Positions 28,894 through 37,369 are shown, counted from the stretch's first letter. The stretch is 64,000 nucleotides of DNA from Nocardioides nematodiphilus (GCF_020216525.1 NZ_JAIWOY010000006.1:164675-228674); one strand, 5' to 3'. Program-made: numbers and translations. Notes: generated from the letters alone by a model not told the origin.

Positions 28894-29853
28894 GTGTCTC
28901 CGCTCTATCCCGGCAACGATCCCGAGGCCGGCACCCTCACCGCCGATGAGGTCGCCGACCGCGCCGGCGTGCCCTTCGACCAGGCCAAGCGACTGTGGCG
29001 CGCCCTCGGCTTCCCCGAGGTCGGCGGCGAGGCGATCTTCGGCAGCAACGACGTCGAGGCGCTCCGTCGGCTCCAGGGAAGCCTCGGCGGCACCCTCGAT
29101 CTCGATCTGGTGGTCAACCTGACGCGCGGGCTCGGGCAGACCATGGCGCGCCTCTCGGACTGGGAGATCGCAGCGCTCGTGCACCAGGCCGAGACCCGTC
29201 AGGGCGAGGAGGGTGCGGCCGGTGGTGGCGTGGGCGCGCTGGAGTCGGCGACCAAGGTGATGGTCGACTTCAACGAGACCTTCGAGGAGCTGATGCTCTA
29301 CGTGTGGCGTCGTCACATGGGGGCCGCGGTGGCCCGCCTCGAGGCGGCCTCGTCGGGCGAGCTCGGCACCACCCAGCTCTCGGTCGGGTTCGCCGACATC
29401 GTGCAGTTCACCGCCCTGTCGAACACGCTGACCGAGCAGAAGATCGGTGATCTGGTCGAGCTCTTCGAGTCCCGCTGCGCCGACGTGGTCGCGGTCAACC
29501 GCGGCCGGATCATCAAGTCGCTGGGAGACTCGGTCCTCTTCGTCAACGACGACCCCATCCGGGCCTACGACACGGCCGAGGGGATCATCAACGTGATCGG
29601 ACGCGACGCCCGGATGCCTGACGTGCGGGTCGGGCTGGCCACCGGCTCCGTCGTGGCCCGCCTCGGCGACGTCTACGGGCCGCCGGTCAACATGGCCGCG
29701 CGCCTGACCGCGGTCGCGCGCAAGAATCGCATCATCATCGACGAGGCCACCGCGGCGCTGCTGCCCGACGACCAGTTCGAGACCCGTCGTCTCCCGGCTA
29801 GACCAGTGCGTGGTTTCGGCATCGTCGAGCCGCTCACCGTACGGCGAAACTGA
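28894..29853 (+). CDS. Class III adenylate cyclase with a regulatory N-terminal domain (Rv1264-like)
   Basis: A cytoplasmic cyclase of 319 residues that makes cAMP. The N-terminal half (TADEVADRAGVPFDQAKRLWRALGF, about residues 10-35) resembles the adenylate cyclase regulatory domain of mycobacterial Rv1264, which is pH-responsive. The catalytic domain keeps both metal-binding Asp (SVGFADIVQFTAL and KSLGDSVLFV) and the transition-state Asn/Arg in GPPVNMAARLTAV, so it should be active as a homodimer. GTG 28894 or GTG 28873 are possible starts. The 3' neighbour is a lone DNA-binding domain. Confidence 0.88.
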   Translation: MSPLYPGNDPEAGTLTADEVADRAGVPFDQAKRLWRALGFPEVGGEAIFGSNDVEALRRLQGSLGGTLDLDLVVNLTRGLGQTMARLSDWEIAALVHQAETRQGEEGAAGGGVGALESATKVMVDFNETFEELMLYVWRRHMGAAVARLEAASSGELGTTQLSVGFADIVQFTALSNTLTEQKIGDLVELFESRCADVVAVNRGRIIKSLGDSVLFVNDDPIRAYDTAEGIINVIGRDARMPDVRVGLATGSVVARLGDVYGPPVNMAARLTAVARKNRIIIDEATAALLPDDQFETRRLPARPVRGFGIVEPLTVRRN

Positions 29854-29919
29854 GATAACGTTTTACCTTCGCCTGACCTGCGACGACCTTGACGGCTGTC
29901 AGGATTCTCTCAGTAAATG

Positions 29920-29935
29920 TGGCACGAAAGTGCCA
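29920..29935 (+). other. GAAA-tetraloop hairpin in the wHTH upstream region
   Basis: TGGCAC/GTGCCA encloses a GAAA (GNRA) tetraloop. It lies 66 bases after the cyclase gene and 45 bases before the next promoter, so it may end the cyclase transcript or act in an untranslated region. Confidence 0.4.
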
Positions 29936-29957
29936 TGGGCAAGAAATGGCCAGCCTC

Positions 29958-29986
29958 TTGGTGACGGGCTTTACGTTTCGTACGGT
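29958..29986 (+). promoter_or_regulatory. Promoter of the lone winged-helix gene
   Basis: TTGGTG (29958-29963) and TACGGT (29981-29986) are 17 bases apart, and GTG 29993 follows 6 bases later. GGTGAC is repeated at 29960-29965 and 29984-29989 and could be a direct-repeat operator. Confidence 0.5.
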
Positions 29987-29992
29987 GACTCC

Positions 29993-30292
29993 GTGATCAA
30001 TGTTCAGGACGTTCGTCTAGACCCCGTCGATCGTCGCGCGTGGCGCGGCGACCAAGAGATCACGTTCTCCCGCAAGGAGTTCGATCTCGTCCACGCCCTC
30101 GCCGCCCGCGCCGGTGACATCGTCACCCGCGACGAGCTGATGCGCGACGTGTGGCATGCCAACTTCTGGACGTCCTCGAAGACGATCGACGTCCACCTGG
30201 GCTGGGTCCGCCGCAAGCTCGGCGACGACACCCGTCGCCCGCACCTCATCACCACGATCCGGGGCAAGGGTCTGCGCTTCGAGACCCAGTGA
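29993..30292 (+). CDS. Stand-alone OmpR-type winged-helix DNA-binding protein
   Basis: A 99-residue protein consisting of only the effector domain of OmpR/PhoB response regulators: ITFSRKEFDLVHALAARAGDIVTRDELMRDVW, then KTIDVHLGWVRRKLGDD and the wing HLITTIRGKGLRFE. There is no receiver domain, so it cannot be controlled by phosphorylation in the usual way. GTG 29993 is preferred to a longer frame because of the promoter position. It lies between the cyclase gene and purK; its targets are unknown. Confidence 0.85.
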   Translation: MINVQDVRLDPVDRRAWRGDQEITFSRKEFDLVHALAARAGDIVTRDELMRDVWHANFWTSSKTIDVHLGWVRRKLGDDTRRPHLITTIRGKGLRFETQ

Positions 30293-30335
30293 GCGCGGCG
30301 GGTTTCCGGGTTTCGGCGCCGTCGGCTGGCCTCGA

Positions 30336-30341
30336 TACGCT
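30336..30341 (+). promoter_or_regulatory. -10 element (TACGCT) of purK
   Basis: TACGCT is followed after 6 bases by GTG 30348, the most regular leaderless layout in the window. Confidence 0.55.
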
Positions 30342-30347
30342 TCGCCC

Positions 30348-31508
30348 GTGCCGGAATTCGCTCCCACCCTCGCCATCATCGGAGGCGGCCAGCTCGCCCG
30401 CATGATGGCGCAGCCCGCGATCGCGCTTGGTCTCCCGCTGCGGCTCCTCGCCGAGGCCGAGGGCGTCTCCGCGGCCCAGGTGATCCCCGACCAGATCGTC
30501 GGTGACTACACGGACCTCGACACGCTGCGTGCGATCACCGCAGGGTGCGCGGCCGTCACCTTCGACCACGAGCACGTCCCGACCGAGCACCTCCACGCGC
30601 TTGAGGCGGCCGGCGTGGCCGTCCGTCCCGGCCCCGAGGCGCTGGTCTACGCACAGGACAAGGGCCTGATGCGCGAGCGCCTCGGCGCGATGGGCGTCCC
30701 GTGCCCGCGCAACGCGATCGTCGCGACCGTCGCCGACGTCGAGGAGTTCGGCTTCCCGTGCGTGCTGAAGACGACGCGCGGCGGCTACGACGGCAAGGGC
30801 GTCTGGGTCGTCCGCTCCGCTGACGACGCCGCCGAGCCGTTCGAGGTCGCCGCCGGCGCCGGGGTGCGGATCCTGGCCGAGGAGCTCGTCGACTTCCGCC
30901 GCGAGCTCTCGGCGATCGTGGCCCGCTCGCCCTCGGGCCAGGCGGCCGCGTACCCGGTCGTCCAGACCACCCAGCTCGACGGCATCTGCCACGAGGTGAT
31001 CGCCCCGGCGCCCGACCTGTCGGACGCGCTCGCGGGCCAGGCGCAGGAGCTCGCGCTCAAGGTCGCCGGTGAGCTCGGCGTCACCGGTGTCCTGGCCGTC
31101 GAGCTCTTCGAGACGGTCGACGGACGCATCCTGGTGAACGAGCTCGCGATGCGCCCGCACAACACCGGTCACTGGACCCAGGACGGCGCGGTCACCTCGC
31201 AGTTCGAGAACCACCTGCGTGCCGTGATGGACCTCCCGCTCGGCTCACCGGCCCCGCGTCAGCGCTGGTCGGTGATGGTCAACATCCTGGGCGGCCCGGC
31301 CTCGAACGTGGGACGCCTGTACGACGGCTTCCCGCACGCGATGGCCCGCGACCCGCACCTGCGGGTGCATCTGTACGGCAAGGAGCTGCGCCCGGGCCGC
31401 AAGGTCGGGCACGTCAACACGTACGGCGAGGACCTCGACGACTGCCTCGAGCGCGCGCGGCATGCCGCCGCGTGGTTCCGTGGCGACCTGGGCAACGAGA
31501 GCGAGTGA
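30348..31508 (+). CDS. purK: 5-(carboxyamino)imidazole ribonucleotide synthase
   Basis: An ATP-grasp enzyme of 386 residues that makes N5-CAIR from AIR, ATP and bicarbonate in de novo purine synthesis. The N-terminus [18 protein letters not shown], the ATP-grasp loop [15 protein letters not shown] and the catalytic [13 protein letters not shown] motif are intact. Length is normal. GTG 30348 gives the family N-terminus; longer frames overlap the preceding gene. purE follows with a 2-base gap. Confidence 0.96.
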   Translation: MPEFAPTLAIIGGGQLARMMAQPAIALGLPLRLLAEAEGVSAAQVIPDQIVGDYTDLDTLRAITAGCAAVTFDHEHVPTEHLHALEAAGVAVRPGPEALVYAQDKGLMRERLGAMGVPCPRNAIVATVADVEEFGFPCVLKTTRGGYDGKGVWVVRSADDAAEPFEVAAGAGVRILAEELVDFRRELSAIVARSPSGQAAAYPVVQTTQLDGICHEVIAPAPDLSDALAGQAQELALKVAGELGVTGVLAVELFETVDGRILVNELAMRPHNTGHWTQDGAVTSQFENHLRAVMDLPLGSPAPRQRWSVMVNILGGPASNVGRLYDGFPHAMARDPHLRVHLYGKELRPGRKVGHVNTYGEDLDDCLERARHAAAWFRGDLGNESE

Positions 31509-31510
31509 GC

Positions 31511-32002
31511 ATGAGTGCACGTGTAGGCATCGTGATGGGGTCGGACTCCGACTGGCCGACGATGAAGGCGGCCGCGGAGTTCCTCGAGGAGTTCGGCGTC
31601 GCGTACGAGGCCGACGTGGTCTCGGCGCACCGGATGCCGATCGAGATGATCGAGTACGGCCAGAAGGCGCACGAGCGCGGGCTGTCGGTGATCATCGCCG
31701 GTGCCGGCGGCGCGGCCCACCTGCCCGGCATGCTGGCCGCGGTCACCCCGCTGCCGGTCATCGGTGTGCCGGTGCCGCTGAAGTACCTCGACGGCATGGA
31801 CTCGCTGCTCTCGATCGTGCAGATGCCGGCCGGCATCCCGGTCGCCACCGTTGCGATCGGCAACGCGAAGAACGCCGGCATCCTCGCCGCGCGGATCATC
31901 GCGACCTCGGACGCGGCGCTGCAGGCGAAGCTGGTCGACTACCAGGAGTCGCTCTCCGCGATGGCGCGGGAGAAGGGCAAGGTCGTCCGCGGGGCGAGCT
32001 GA
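31511..32002 (+). CDS. purE: N5-carboxyaminoimidazole ribonucleotide mutase
   Basis: A class I PurE of 163 residues that moves the carboxyl group from N5-CAIR to CAIR, directly after PurK. It has [20 protein letters not shown] with the catalytic His, and [11 protein letters not shown], with [13 protein letters not shown] near the C-terminus. ATG 31511 gives the correct N-terminus just after the purK stop. The gene ends nine bases from the convergent CoA-binding gene. Confidence 0.97.
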   Translation: MSARVGIVMGSDSDWPTMKAAAEFLEEFGVAYEADVVSAHRMPIEMIEYGQKAHERGLSVIIAGAGGAAHLPGMLAAVTPLPVIGVPVPLKYLDGMDSLLSIVQMPAGIPVATVAIGNAKNAGILAARIIATSDAALQAKLVDYQESLSAMAREKGKVVRGAS

Positions 32003-32011
32003 GCGCGACGA

Positions 32012-32434
32012 TCAGCCGCGCCGGCCCCACTCGATCGCGGGGCAGGTGTCCATCACCATCGTCACGCCCGCGGCGGTGGTCCGCTCGTACGCGTCCTCGT
32101 CGATGACGCCGAGCTGGAACCACACGCCCCTTGCGCCGATCGCCACGGCCTCGTCGGCGAACTGTCCGGCCGCCTCGGAGCGGCGGAAGACGTCGACGAC
32201 GTCGATGGGGAACGGCACGTCGGCCAGCGTCGCGTAGGCCTTCTCGCCGAGAACGGTCAGCTCCCCGGAGGCGGCGTCCGGGTGGATCGGCACGATCCGC
32301 TTGCCGTGGTCCTGCAGCAGCTGGGCGATGCCGTACGCCGTCCGCACCGGATCACCCGAGAGACCGACCACGGCCCAGGTCTCCGTCTGGTCAAGAAGTA
32401 AAGCGATGTCGCGCGAATCGGCCCATCGACTCAT
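32012..32434 (-). CDS. CoA-binding domain protein (YccU family)
   Basis: A 140-residue Rossmann-fold protein of the CoA-binding-2 family. The nucleotide-binding segment TWAVVGLSGDPVRTAYGIAQLLQDHGKRIVPIHP and DVVDVFRR match the fold found in succinyl-CoA synthetase alpha chains and YccU. ATG 32434 was chosen because GAGGAG lies 7 bases upstream and the longer frame would add an unrelated basic stretch. Its ligand is probably CoA or acyl-CoA; the role is unknown. Confidence 0.85.
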   Translation of the reverse strand: MSRWADSRDIALLLDQTETWAVVGLSGDPVRTAYGIAQLLQDHGKRIVPIHPDAASGELTVLGEKAYATLADVPFPIDVVDVFRRSEAAGQFADEAVAIGARGVWFQLGVIDEDAYERTTAAGVTMVMDTCPAIEWGRRG

Positions 32435-32546
32435 CCGGATCTCCTCACGATCACGACGGCATTGCAACTCCAGCCGGTGCCCATCATCCCGTACGACATT
32501 CCCGTTTTGTCGGCGCCGTGTCCGTCCATTGCGGCATCATCTGGCC

Positions 32547-34631
32547 GTGACCCACGACACTCCGGCACCCGAAGTCGCGCTGCCCACCCGCCGTACCCTC
32601 ATCAAGGGAGCAGCCGTCGGGGCGGGCGCCCTCGCGGTCCTCACGGGCCCTCTCCGGTTCTTCGACGAGACGGCCGCTGCGGCGCCGGCCGTCTCCGGCG
32701 ACGTCTTCGGCTACGGCGTCGCCAGCGGCGATCCGACTGCCACGACCCTCATCATCTGGACCCGTGTGGCGCCGTCGATCGATGCGACTCCGGGCAGCGG
32801 CCAGGGCGCCGCCACCCCGGTGAGCTGGCAGGTGGCCACCGACGCCGCCTTCAAGAAGATCGTCAAGCAGGGCACGTACACGACCAGCCCGGACAGCGAC
32901 CACACCGTGAAGGTCGACGTCACTGGGCTGGCGCCGTACACGCGATACTTCTACCGCTTCTCGGCTGCCGGCCAGACCAGCGTCGTAGGCCGCGCCCAGA
33001 CCGCGCCCGACGTCGCAGGCAAGGTGCACGCGCTGCGCTTCGCCCTCGTGAGCTGCAGCAACTTCACCGGCGGTTACTTCACCGCGTACCGCCAGATCGC
33101 CAAGCGCACCGACCTCGACTTCGTGTTGCACGTGGGTGACTACATCTACGAGTACGCGAACGCCCCCAGCGACGGCCCCGACGGCCGGTACGGCCCGGCC
33201 GAGCTGATCGGCAAGCGCGACGTGTTGCCGGAGAACACCTTGCTCTCGCTGAAGGACTACCGACTGCGACACGCGCTGCACAAGGCCGACCCGGACGCCC
33301 AGGCCGCCCACCAGGCGATGCCGTGGATCACGATCTTCGACGACCACGAGGTTGCCAACAACTCGTGGGAGGGCGGGGCGGAGAACCAGCCGGCCGGCAC
33401 CACCCGGGAGGAGTTCCTGGCACGCCGTAACGCCGCCTACCAGGCGTACCTCGAGTGGATGCCGTTCCGCCTGCCGGAGCAGGCCGCCGACGCGGACGGC
33501 ACGACGTTCTACAAGAAGTTCACCTTCGGTGCGCTTGGCGACCTCTCGATCCTCGAGACCCGCCAGCACCGCGCCAAGCCGACCGACTCGGACGTCGCGG
33601 CGGCACCGACGAACGCTGGCGGCTTCATCCCGGCCGGTCTGAAGGGCCTCACCGACCGGTCGGACGCCGAGATGGCCGACCCGTCGCGCCATCTGCCCGA
33701 CCCGACCCAGATGCAGTGGCTCAAGGGCAACATCGCCAGCCCCGGCCACTGGCACCTGCTCGGTAACCAGGTCATCATCACCCCGGTCCGCTTCCCGGCG
33801 AGTGCGATGGCGCCGTCGCTCATCGAGAGCGGTGGCGGGCCGCTCCCGAACGACACGCTGCTGGCCAACTCCGACCAGTGGGACGGCTACCAGGCCGACC
33901 AGGCCGACCTGATCGCGCACATGGCCAAGCAGCCCGTCAGCAACGGCGACGTGGTGGTCCTGACCGGTGACATCCACTCCTCGTGGGTGACCGAGATCCC
34001 GGCCAGCGGGTTCGTGAACGGCAAGACCGACTACAAGTCCGCGGGTGTCGAGTTCGTCACGCCCTCGGTGACCAGCGACGGCTTCTTCGAGCAGGTCCTG
34101 CCGGCCGTGCTGAAGAAGATTCCGACCGCCAAGCCCGAGCTCGGTGTCACCATGACGAAGTCGATCATCTCCAACGCCCAGAAGATCAATCCATGGGTGC
34201 GCTACCTCGACGGCATCGCGCACGGTTTCACCATCATCGACGTCACTCCGAGGCGGGTGCAGGCGGACTTCTTCCACACCCCGAACCCAACGACCGCGCT
34301 GCCGGACCCGCGGACCGACCCCACCGTCGTGCCGGTCTACACGACCAGCTGGCAGACCCTCAACGGCTCGAAGAAGGTCACACCCGTACCCGCGGCCGTC
34401 GGTGCCCGCTCCGATTCGCCGGCGGGCACTCCGATGCCGCCGGCCAAGCCGAATGTCGCGCTCCAGGCCGCTCAGGCCAAGCTGGGCCGTGATGTCCAGG
34501 CTCTCAACGACGCCCGGAAGGCGCTGCATCACGCCAAGGGAATGAAGAAGCGGGCGAGGCTCAAGAAGAAGATCAAGGCACTGAAGAAGAAGGTCGCCGC
34601 CGACCGGCAGGCCGTCGCTGCAGCGCGGTGA
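32547..34631 (+). CDS. PhoD-like alkaline phosphatase/phosphodiesterase with a Lys-rich C-terminal tail
   Basis: A secreted 694-residue phosphatase. A twin-arginine signal (PTRRTLIKGAAVGAGALAVLTG) directs Tat export. A fibronectin-like N-terminal domain precedes the metallophosphatase core with VLHVGDYIYEYAN, FDDHEVANNSWEGG and LTGDIHSSWVTEI, which hold the Fe/Ca ligands. The last 55 residues form a basic helical hairpin (ALQAAQAKLGRDVQ, then AKGMKKRARLKKK) that is extra to the PhoD family and similar to the tail of the next gene product. GTG 32547 is the start. It hydrolyses phosphate mono- or diesters outside the cell. Confidence 0.88.
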   Translation: MTHDTPAPEVALPTRRTLIKGAAVGAGALAVLTGPLRFFDETAAAAPAVSGDVFGYGVASGDPTATTLIIWTRVAPSIDATPGSGQGAATPVSWQVATDAAFKKIVKQGTYTTSPDSDHTVKVDVTGLAPYTRYFYRFSAAGQTSVVGRAQTAPDVAGKVHALRFALVSCSNFTGGYFTAYRQIAKRTDLDFVLHVGDYIYEYANAPSDGPDGRYGPAELIGKRDVLPENTLLSLKDYRLRHALHKADPDAQAAHQAMPWITIFDDHEVANNSWEGGAENQPAGTTREEFLARRNAAYQAYLEWMPFRLPEQAADADGTTFYKKFTFGALGDLSILETRQHRAKPTDSDVAAAPTNAGGFIPAGLKGLTDRSDAEMADPSRHLPDPTQMQWLKGNIASPGHWHLLGNQVIITPVRFPASAMAPSLIESGGGPLPNDTLLANSDQWDGYQADQADLIAHMAKQPVSNGDVVVLTGDIHSSWVTEIPASGFVNGKTDYKSAGVEFVTPSVTSDGFFEQVLPAVLKKIPTAKPELGVTMTKSIISNAQKINPWVRYLDGIAHGFTIIDVTPRRVQADFFHTPNPTTALPDPRTDPTVVPVYTTSWQTLNGSKKVTPVPAAVGARSDSPAGTPMPPAKPNVALQAAQAKLGRDVQALNDARKALHHAKGMKKRARLKKKIKALKKKVAADRQAVAAAR

Positions 34632-34721
34632 CACCCCGCCTTTGCTTTCTTGTGCGTTGCGCTCCGTCGACGGCCTTCGCACGGTAACGTGCCGATCGAT
34701 GTGGTCAACGCCACAACTTCA

Positions 34722-34737
34722 CGTACTCTTCAGTACG
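34722..34737. promoter_or_regulatory. Candidate operator upstream of the Lys-tailed secreted protein
   Basis: CGTACTcttcAGTACG is an inverted repeat with a 4-base spacer about 60 bases before ATG 34797. No regulator is assigned. Confidence 0.35.
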
Positions 34738-34796
34738 CACCTGTCTAGCGGTGCGTGTGCCTGGGAGGGCGCACGCGATCAGGAGGGAAAACCCCA

Positions 34797-35552
34797 ATGT
34801 CTTTCACCAAGAAGTTCGTCGCCTTCGGTGCGGCCGCGGCTCTGTCCGCCACCGGCTTCGTTGCGGCCACCGGCACGTCGGCCAATGCGGCGGACGTCAC
34901 CAAGTCCGTGACCTACAACTGCAACCTGTCGAGCCTCGGCCAGGGCACGCAGCCCGTCACCGCGGTCTACACCGTTCCGGCGCTGCCGTCCTCGGTCGCT
35001 GCTGGCTCGACGGTTCCGGCGAAGACGGTCACCGCCAAGATCACGCTGCCGCAGCCCGTCACCCAGCTGATCGCGATCGGCTTCGGCGGCAAGATCGATG
35101 GCACCACCTCGGGTAACTTCACCGTCGGTGGGCAGAACGTCGCGTCGATGCTGACCATCCCGAGCCAGAGCATCGGTGACGGCTCGGCCGCCGCGGAGGT
35201 CAACGCCTCCGGCACGCTCAACGCCTTCAAGGTCAGCACCGCGGGCGCCCAGGCTGTGAAGCTCCCGGCGACCCTCAGCGCCAGCTTCCAGAACAACGCT
35301 GTCACGGTTCCCTGCGTTGCGAAGAGCGGGAGCGACCTGTCGCTGGGCTCGGTCAACGTGACGAAGGCTGGTGACTCCCCGGCCCTGGTCGCCGCGAAGA
35401 AGCAGCTCGCCAAGGACAAGGCCGCCCTCGCGAAGGCCAAGAAGGCCCTCAAGAAGGCCAAGGGTCACAAGAAGGTCGTCCTGAAGAAGAAGGTCGCCAA
35501 GCTCGTCAAGAAGGTCAAGGCCGACCAGGCCAAGATCAAGAGCCTTTCCTGA
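34797..35552 (+). CDS. Secreted protein of unknown function with a Lys-rich helical tail
   Basis: A 251-residue exported protein. A signal peptide (KKFVAFGAAAALSATGFVAA, cleavage near ANA) is followed by a beta-rich domain with two Cys (VTYNCNLS near residue 41 and VPCVAK near residue 180). The pattern resembles the actinobacterial secreted DUF6801-type domain, but I am not certain. The C-terminal 55 residues are a Lys/Ala helical hairpin (KKQLAKDKAALAKAKKALKK, then KGHKKVVLKKK) similar to the PhoD-like protein before it. AGGAGGGAAA lies 7 bases before ATG 34797. A terminator follows. Function unknown. Confidence 0.75.
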   Translation: MSFTKKFVAFGAAAALSATGFVAATGTSANAADVTKSVTYNCNLSSLGQGTQPVTAVYTVPALPSSVAAGSTVPAKTVTAKITLPQPVTQLIAIGFGGKIDGTTSGNFTVGGQNVASMLTIPSQSIGDGSAAAEVNASGTLNAFKVSTAGAQAVKLPATLSASFQNNAVTVPCVAKSGSDLSLGSVNVTKAGDSPALVAAKKQLAKDKAALAKAKKALKKAKGHKKVVLKKKVAKLVKKVKADQAKIKSLS

Positions 35553-35576
35553 CCCCAGCATCATCTGATTCACCGC

Positions 35577-35610
35577 CGAGGCGCGGCACCCGTTGGGGTG
35601 CCGCGCCTCG
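35577..35610 (+). terminator. Hairpin terminator after the Lys-tailed protein gene
   Basis: CGAGGCGCGGCACCC (35577-35591) pairs over 15 bp with 35596-35610 around a 4-base loop, 24 bases after the stop codon. It separates this gene from the cimA leader. Confidence 0.8.
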
Positions 35611-35628
35611 CGCATGCGCGGGGTATGG

Positions 35629-35634
35629 CAGGAT
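35629..35634 (+). promoter_or_regulatory. Candidate -10 element (CAGGAT) of the cimA leader transcript
   Basis: CAGGAT is followed after 6 bases by the GTG of the leader peptide at 35641, the same spacing seen at other leaderless starts in the window. Confidence 0.4.
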
Positions 35635-35640
35635 GGTCCT

Positions 35641-35667
35641 GTGGCAGCACGCATCATCATTCGCTAG
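35641..35667 (+). CDS. Putative cimA leader peptide, M-A-A-R-I-I-I-R
   Basis: A nine-codon frame (GTG, GCA, GCA, CGC, ATC, ATC, ATT, CGC, TAG) encodes eight residues with three consecutive Ile codons. It is followed within 50 bases by a paired region and an intrinsic terminator, then by cimA, whose pathway leads to isoleucine. This is the classic layout of ribosome-mediated attenuation: stalling at Ile codons when Ile-tRNA is scarce would favour read-through. The frame is seen directly; regulation is inferred. Too short to be found by usual gene callers. Confidence 0.65.
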   Translation: MAARIIIR

Positions 35668-35716
35668 CGCGCCGTGCCCCAGGGATGGGGACTCCTCCTC
35701 AGGAGACACGGTGCGC
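35667..35716 (+). other. Paired leader region upstream of the cimA attenuator
   Basis: An outer 10-bp stem GCGCGCCGTG/CACGGTGCGC (35667-35676 with 35707-35716, one G-U pair) encloses CCCC/GGGG and CTCCT/AGGAG hairpins, making a three-way junction. Its 5' arm starts at the last base of the leader-peptide stop codon, so a stalled ribosome would mask it. Confidence 0.5.
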
Positions 35717-35717
35717 C

Positions 35718-35744
35718 AACCTCTCGTACGCGGGAGGTTTTTTT
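35718..35744 (+). terminator. Rho-independent attenuator before cimA
   Basis: AACCTCTCG pairs over 9 bp (one G-U) with CGGGAGGTT around a TACG loop and runs straight into seven T residues. A T run this long is rare in this GC-rich window. It lies 36 bases before the cimA start, so it must be read through for cimA expression. Confidence 0.75.
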
Positions 35745-35779
35745 GTTGCCACAAACCACCAGGACCGAAGAGACAAGAA

Positions 35780-37369
35780 GTGACCACGATGGATCTCCAG
35801 GGCTCGTTCCACGTCTACGACACCACCCTGCGCGACGGCGCGCAGCAGGAGGGACTCAACCTCTCCGTGGGGGACAAGCTGGCGATCGCGCGTCAGCTGG
35901 ACGCGTTCGGGGTCGGGTTCATCGAGGGCGGGTGGCCGGGCGCCAACCCCAAGGACACCGAGTTCTTCAAGCGCGCGCAGACCGAGCTCGACCTGCGTCA
36001 CGCCAAGCTGGCTGCCTTCGGCTCGACCCGCAAGGCGGGCATCAAGGCCGCCGACGACCCGATGGTCGCGGCCCTTCGTGACTCCGGCGCCTCGGTCGTG
36101 ACGCTGGTGGCCAAGAGCCACGACCGCCACGTCGAGCTCGCCCTGCGGACCACGCTCGAGGAGAACCTCGCGATGGTCCGCGACACCGTGTCCCACCTGA
36201 CCGCCGAGGGCCAGCGCGTCTTCCTCGACGCCGAGCACTTCTTCGACGGTTACCGCGCCAACCGCGCGTACGCCCTCGAGGTGCTGCGCGCCGCCTTCGA
36301 GGCGGGCGCCGAGGTCGCGGCCCTGTGCGACACCAACGGCGGCATGCTGCCGACCTGGCTCACCGACGTGGTCACCGACGTCATCGACACCACCGGCGTA
36401 CGCGTCGGTATCCACTGTCACAACGACACCGGCTGCGCGGTCGCCAACACCCTCGCCGCCGTCGACGCGGGCGCGACCCACGTCCAAGGCACGATCAACG
36501 GCTACGGCGAGCGCACCGGCAACGCCGACCTCATCGCGGTCGTGGCCAACCTGCAGCTCAAGCTCGACCGCCAGGTCCTGCCCGAGGGCCTCCTGGCCGA
36601 GGCCACCCGTACGGCCCACGCGATCGCCGAGGTGACCAACTTCCCGCCCGCGACCCGCCAGCCGTACGTGGGCGCCAGCGCCTTCACCCACAAAGCCGGC
36701 CTGCACGCCTCCGCGATCAAGGTCGACCCCGACCTCTACCAGCACATGGACCCCGCCGGCGTCGGCAACGACATGCGCCTGCTGGTCTCCGACATGGCCG
36801 GACGCGCGAGCATCGAGCTCAAGGGCAAGGAGCTCGGCTACGACCTCACCGACCGCGAGCTGGTCACCCGCGTCACCGACCGGGTCAAGGAGCGCGAGGC
36901 CGCGGGCTACACGTTCGAGGCTGCCGACGCGTCCTTCGAGCTGCTCCTCATCGAGGAGGTCGACGGCAAGCGCCCGTCGTACTTCGACCTCGAGTCGTGG
37001 CGCGTCATCTCCCAGGACGACGGCTCCACCGAGGCCACCGTCAAGCTGCACGCCGGCGGCGACCGCTACGTCGTCACCCGTGAGGGCAACGGTCCGGTCA
37101 ACGCCCTCGACCAGGCGCTGCGCGCCGCGATCGTGCAGGCGTTCCCGGTGGTGGAGAAGTTCGAGCTGATCGACTACAAGGTGCGTCTCTTCGACGACGG
37201 CCACGGCACCGACGCCAAGACCCGCGTCCTCATCGAGACCTCCGACGGCGTCACCTCCTGGGTCACCGTCGGCGTCGGCGAGAACGTCATCGAGGCCTCC
37301 TGGGAGGCGCTCGTCGACGGCCTCACCTTCGGCCTGTGGCGTGCGGCGACGGGTCTCACGCAGGCCTGA
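35780..37369 (+). CDS. cimA: Citramalate synthase
   Basis: A LeuA-like acyltransferase of 529 residues that condenses pyruvate with acetyl-CoA to (R)-citramalate, the entry to 2-oxobutyrate and isoleucine without threonine. The metal and substrate motifs VYDTTLRDGAQQEG, FIEGGWPGANPKD and VGIHCHNDTGCAVANTLAAV are intact, and the C-terminal LeuA-dimer domain (DYKVRLFDDGHGTDAKTRVLIE) is the Ile-feedback domain in relatives. FHVYDTTLRDGAQQEG and the GGWPGAN motif favour CimA over 2-isopropylmalate or homocitrate synthase. Start GTG 35780 or ATG 35789. Its 3' end overlaps the convergent GNAT gene by 14 bases. Confidence 0.92.
   Translation: MTTMDLQGSFHVYDTTLRDGAQQEGLNLSVGDKLAIARQLDAFGVGFIEGGWPGANPKDTEFFKRAQTELDLRHAKLAAFGSTRKAGIKAADDPMVAALRDSGASVVTLVAKSHDRHVELALRTTLEENLAMVRDTVSHLTAEGQRVFLDAEHFFDGYRANRAYALEVLRAAFEAGAEVAALCDTNGGMLPTWLTDVVTDVIDTTGVRVGIHCHNDTGCAVANTLAAVDAGATHVQGTINGYGERTGNADLIAVVANLQLKLDRQVLPEGLLAEATRTAHAIAEVTNFPPATRQPYVGASAFTHKAGLHASAIKVDPDLYQHMDPAGVGNDMRLLVSDMAGRASIELKGKELGYDLTDRELVTRVTDRVKEREAAGYTFEAADASFELLLIEEVDGKRPSYFDLESWRVISQDDGSTEATVKLHAGGDRYVVTREGNGPVNALDQALRAAIVQAFPVVEKFELIDYKVRLFDDGHGTDAKTRVLIETSDGVTSWVTVGVGENVIEASWEALVDGLTFGLWRAATGLTQA

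Noticed and set aside
35660..35745. T-box riboswitch before cimA
   Set aside because: I see no T-box sequence that could pair with a tRNA acceptor end and no specifier loop; the consecutive Ile codons in a short frame explain the terminator better.
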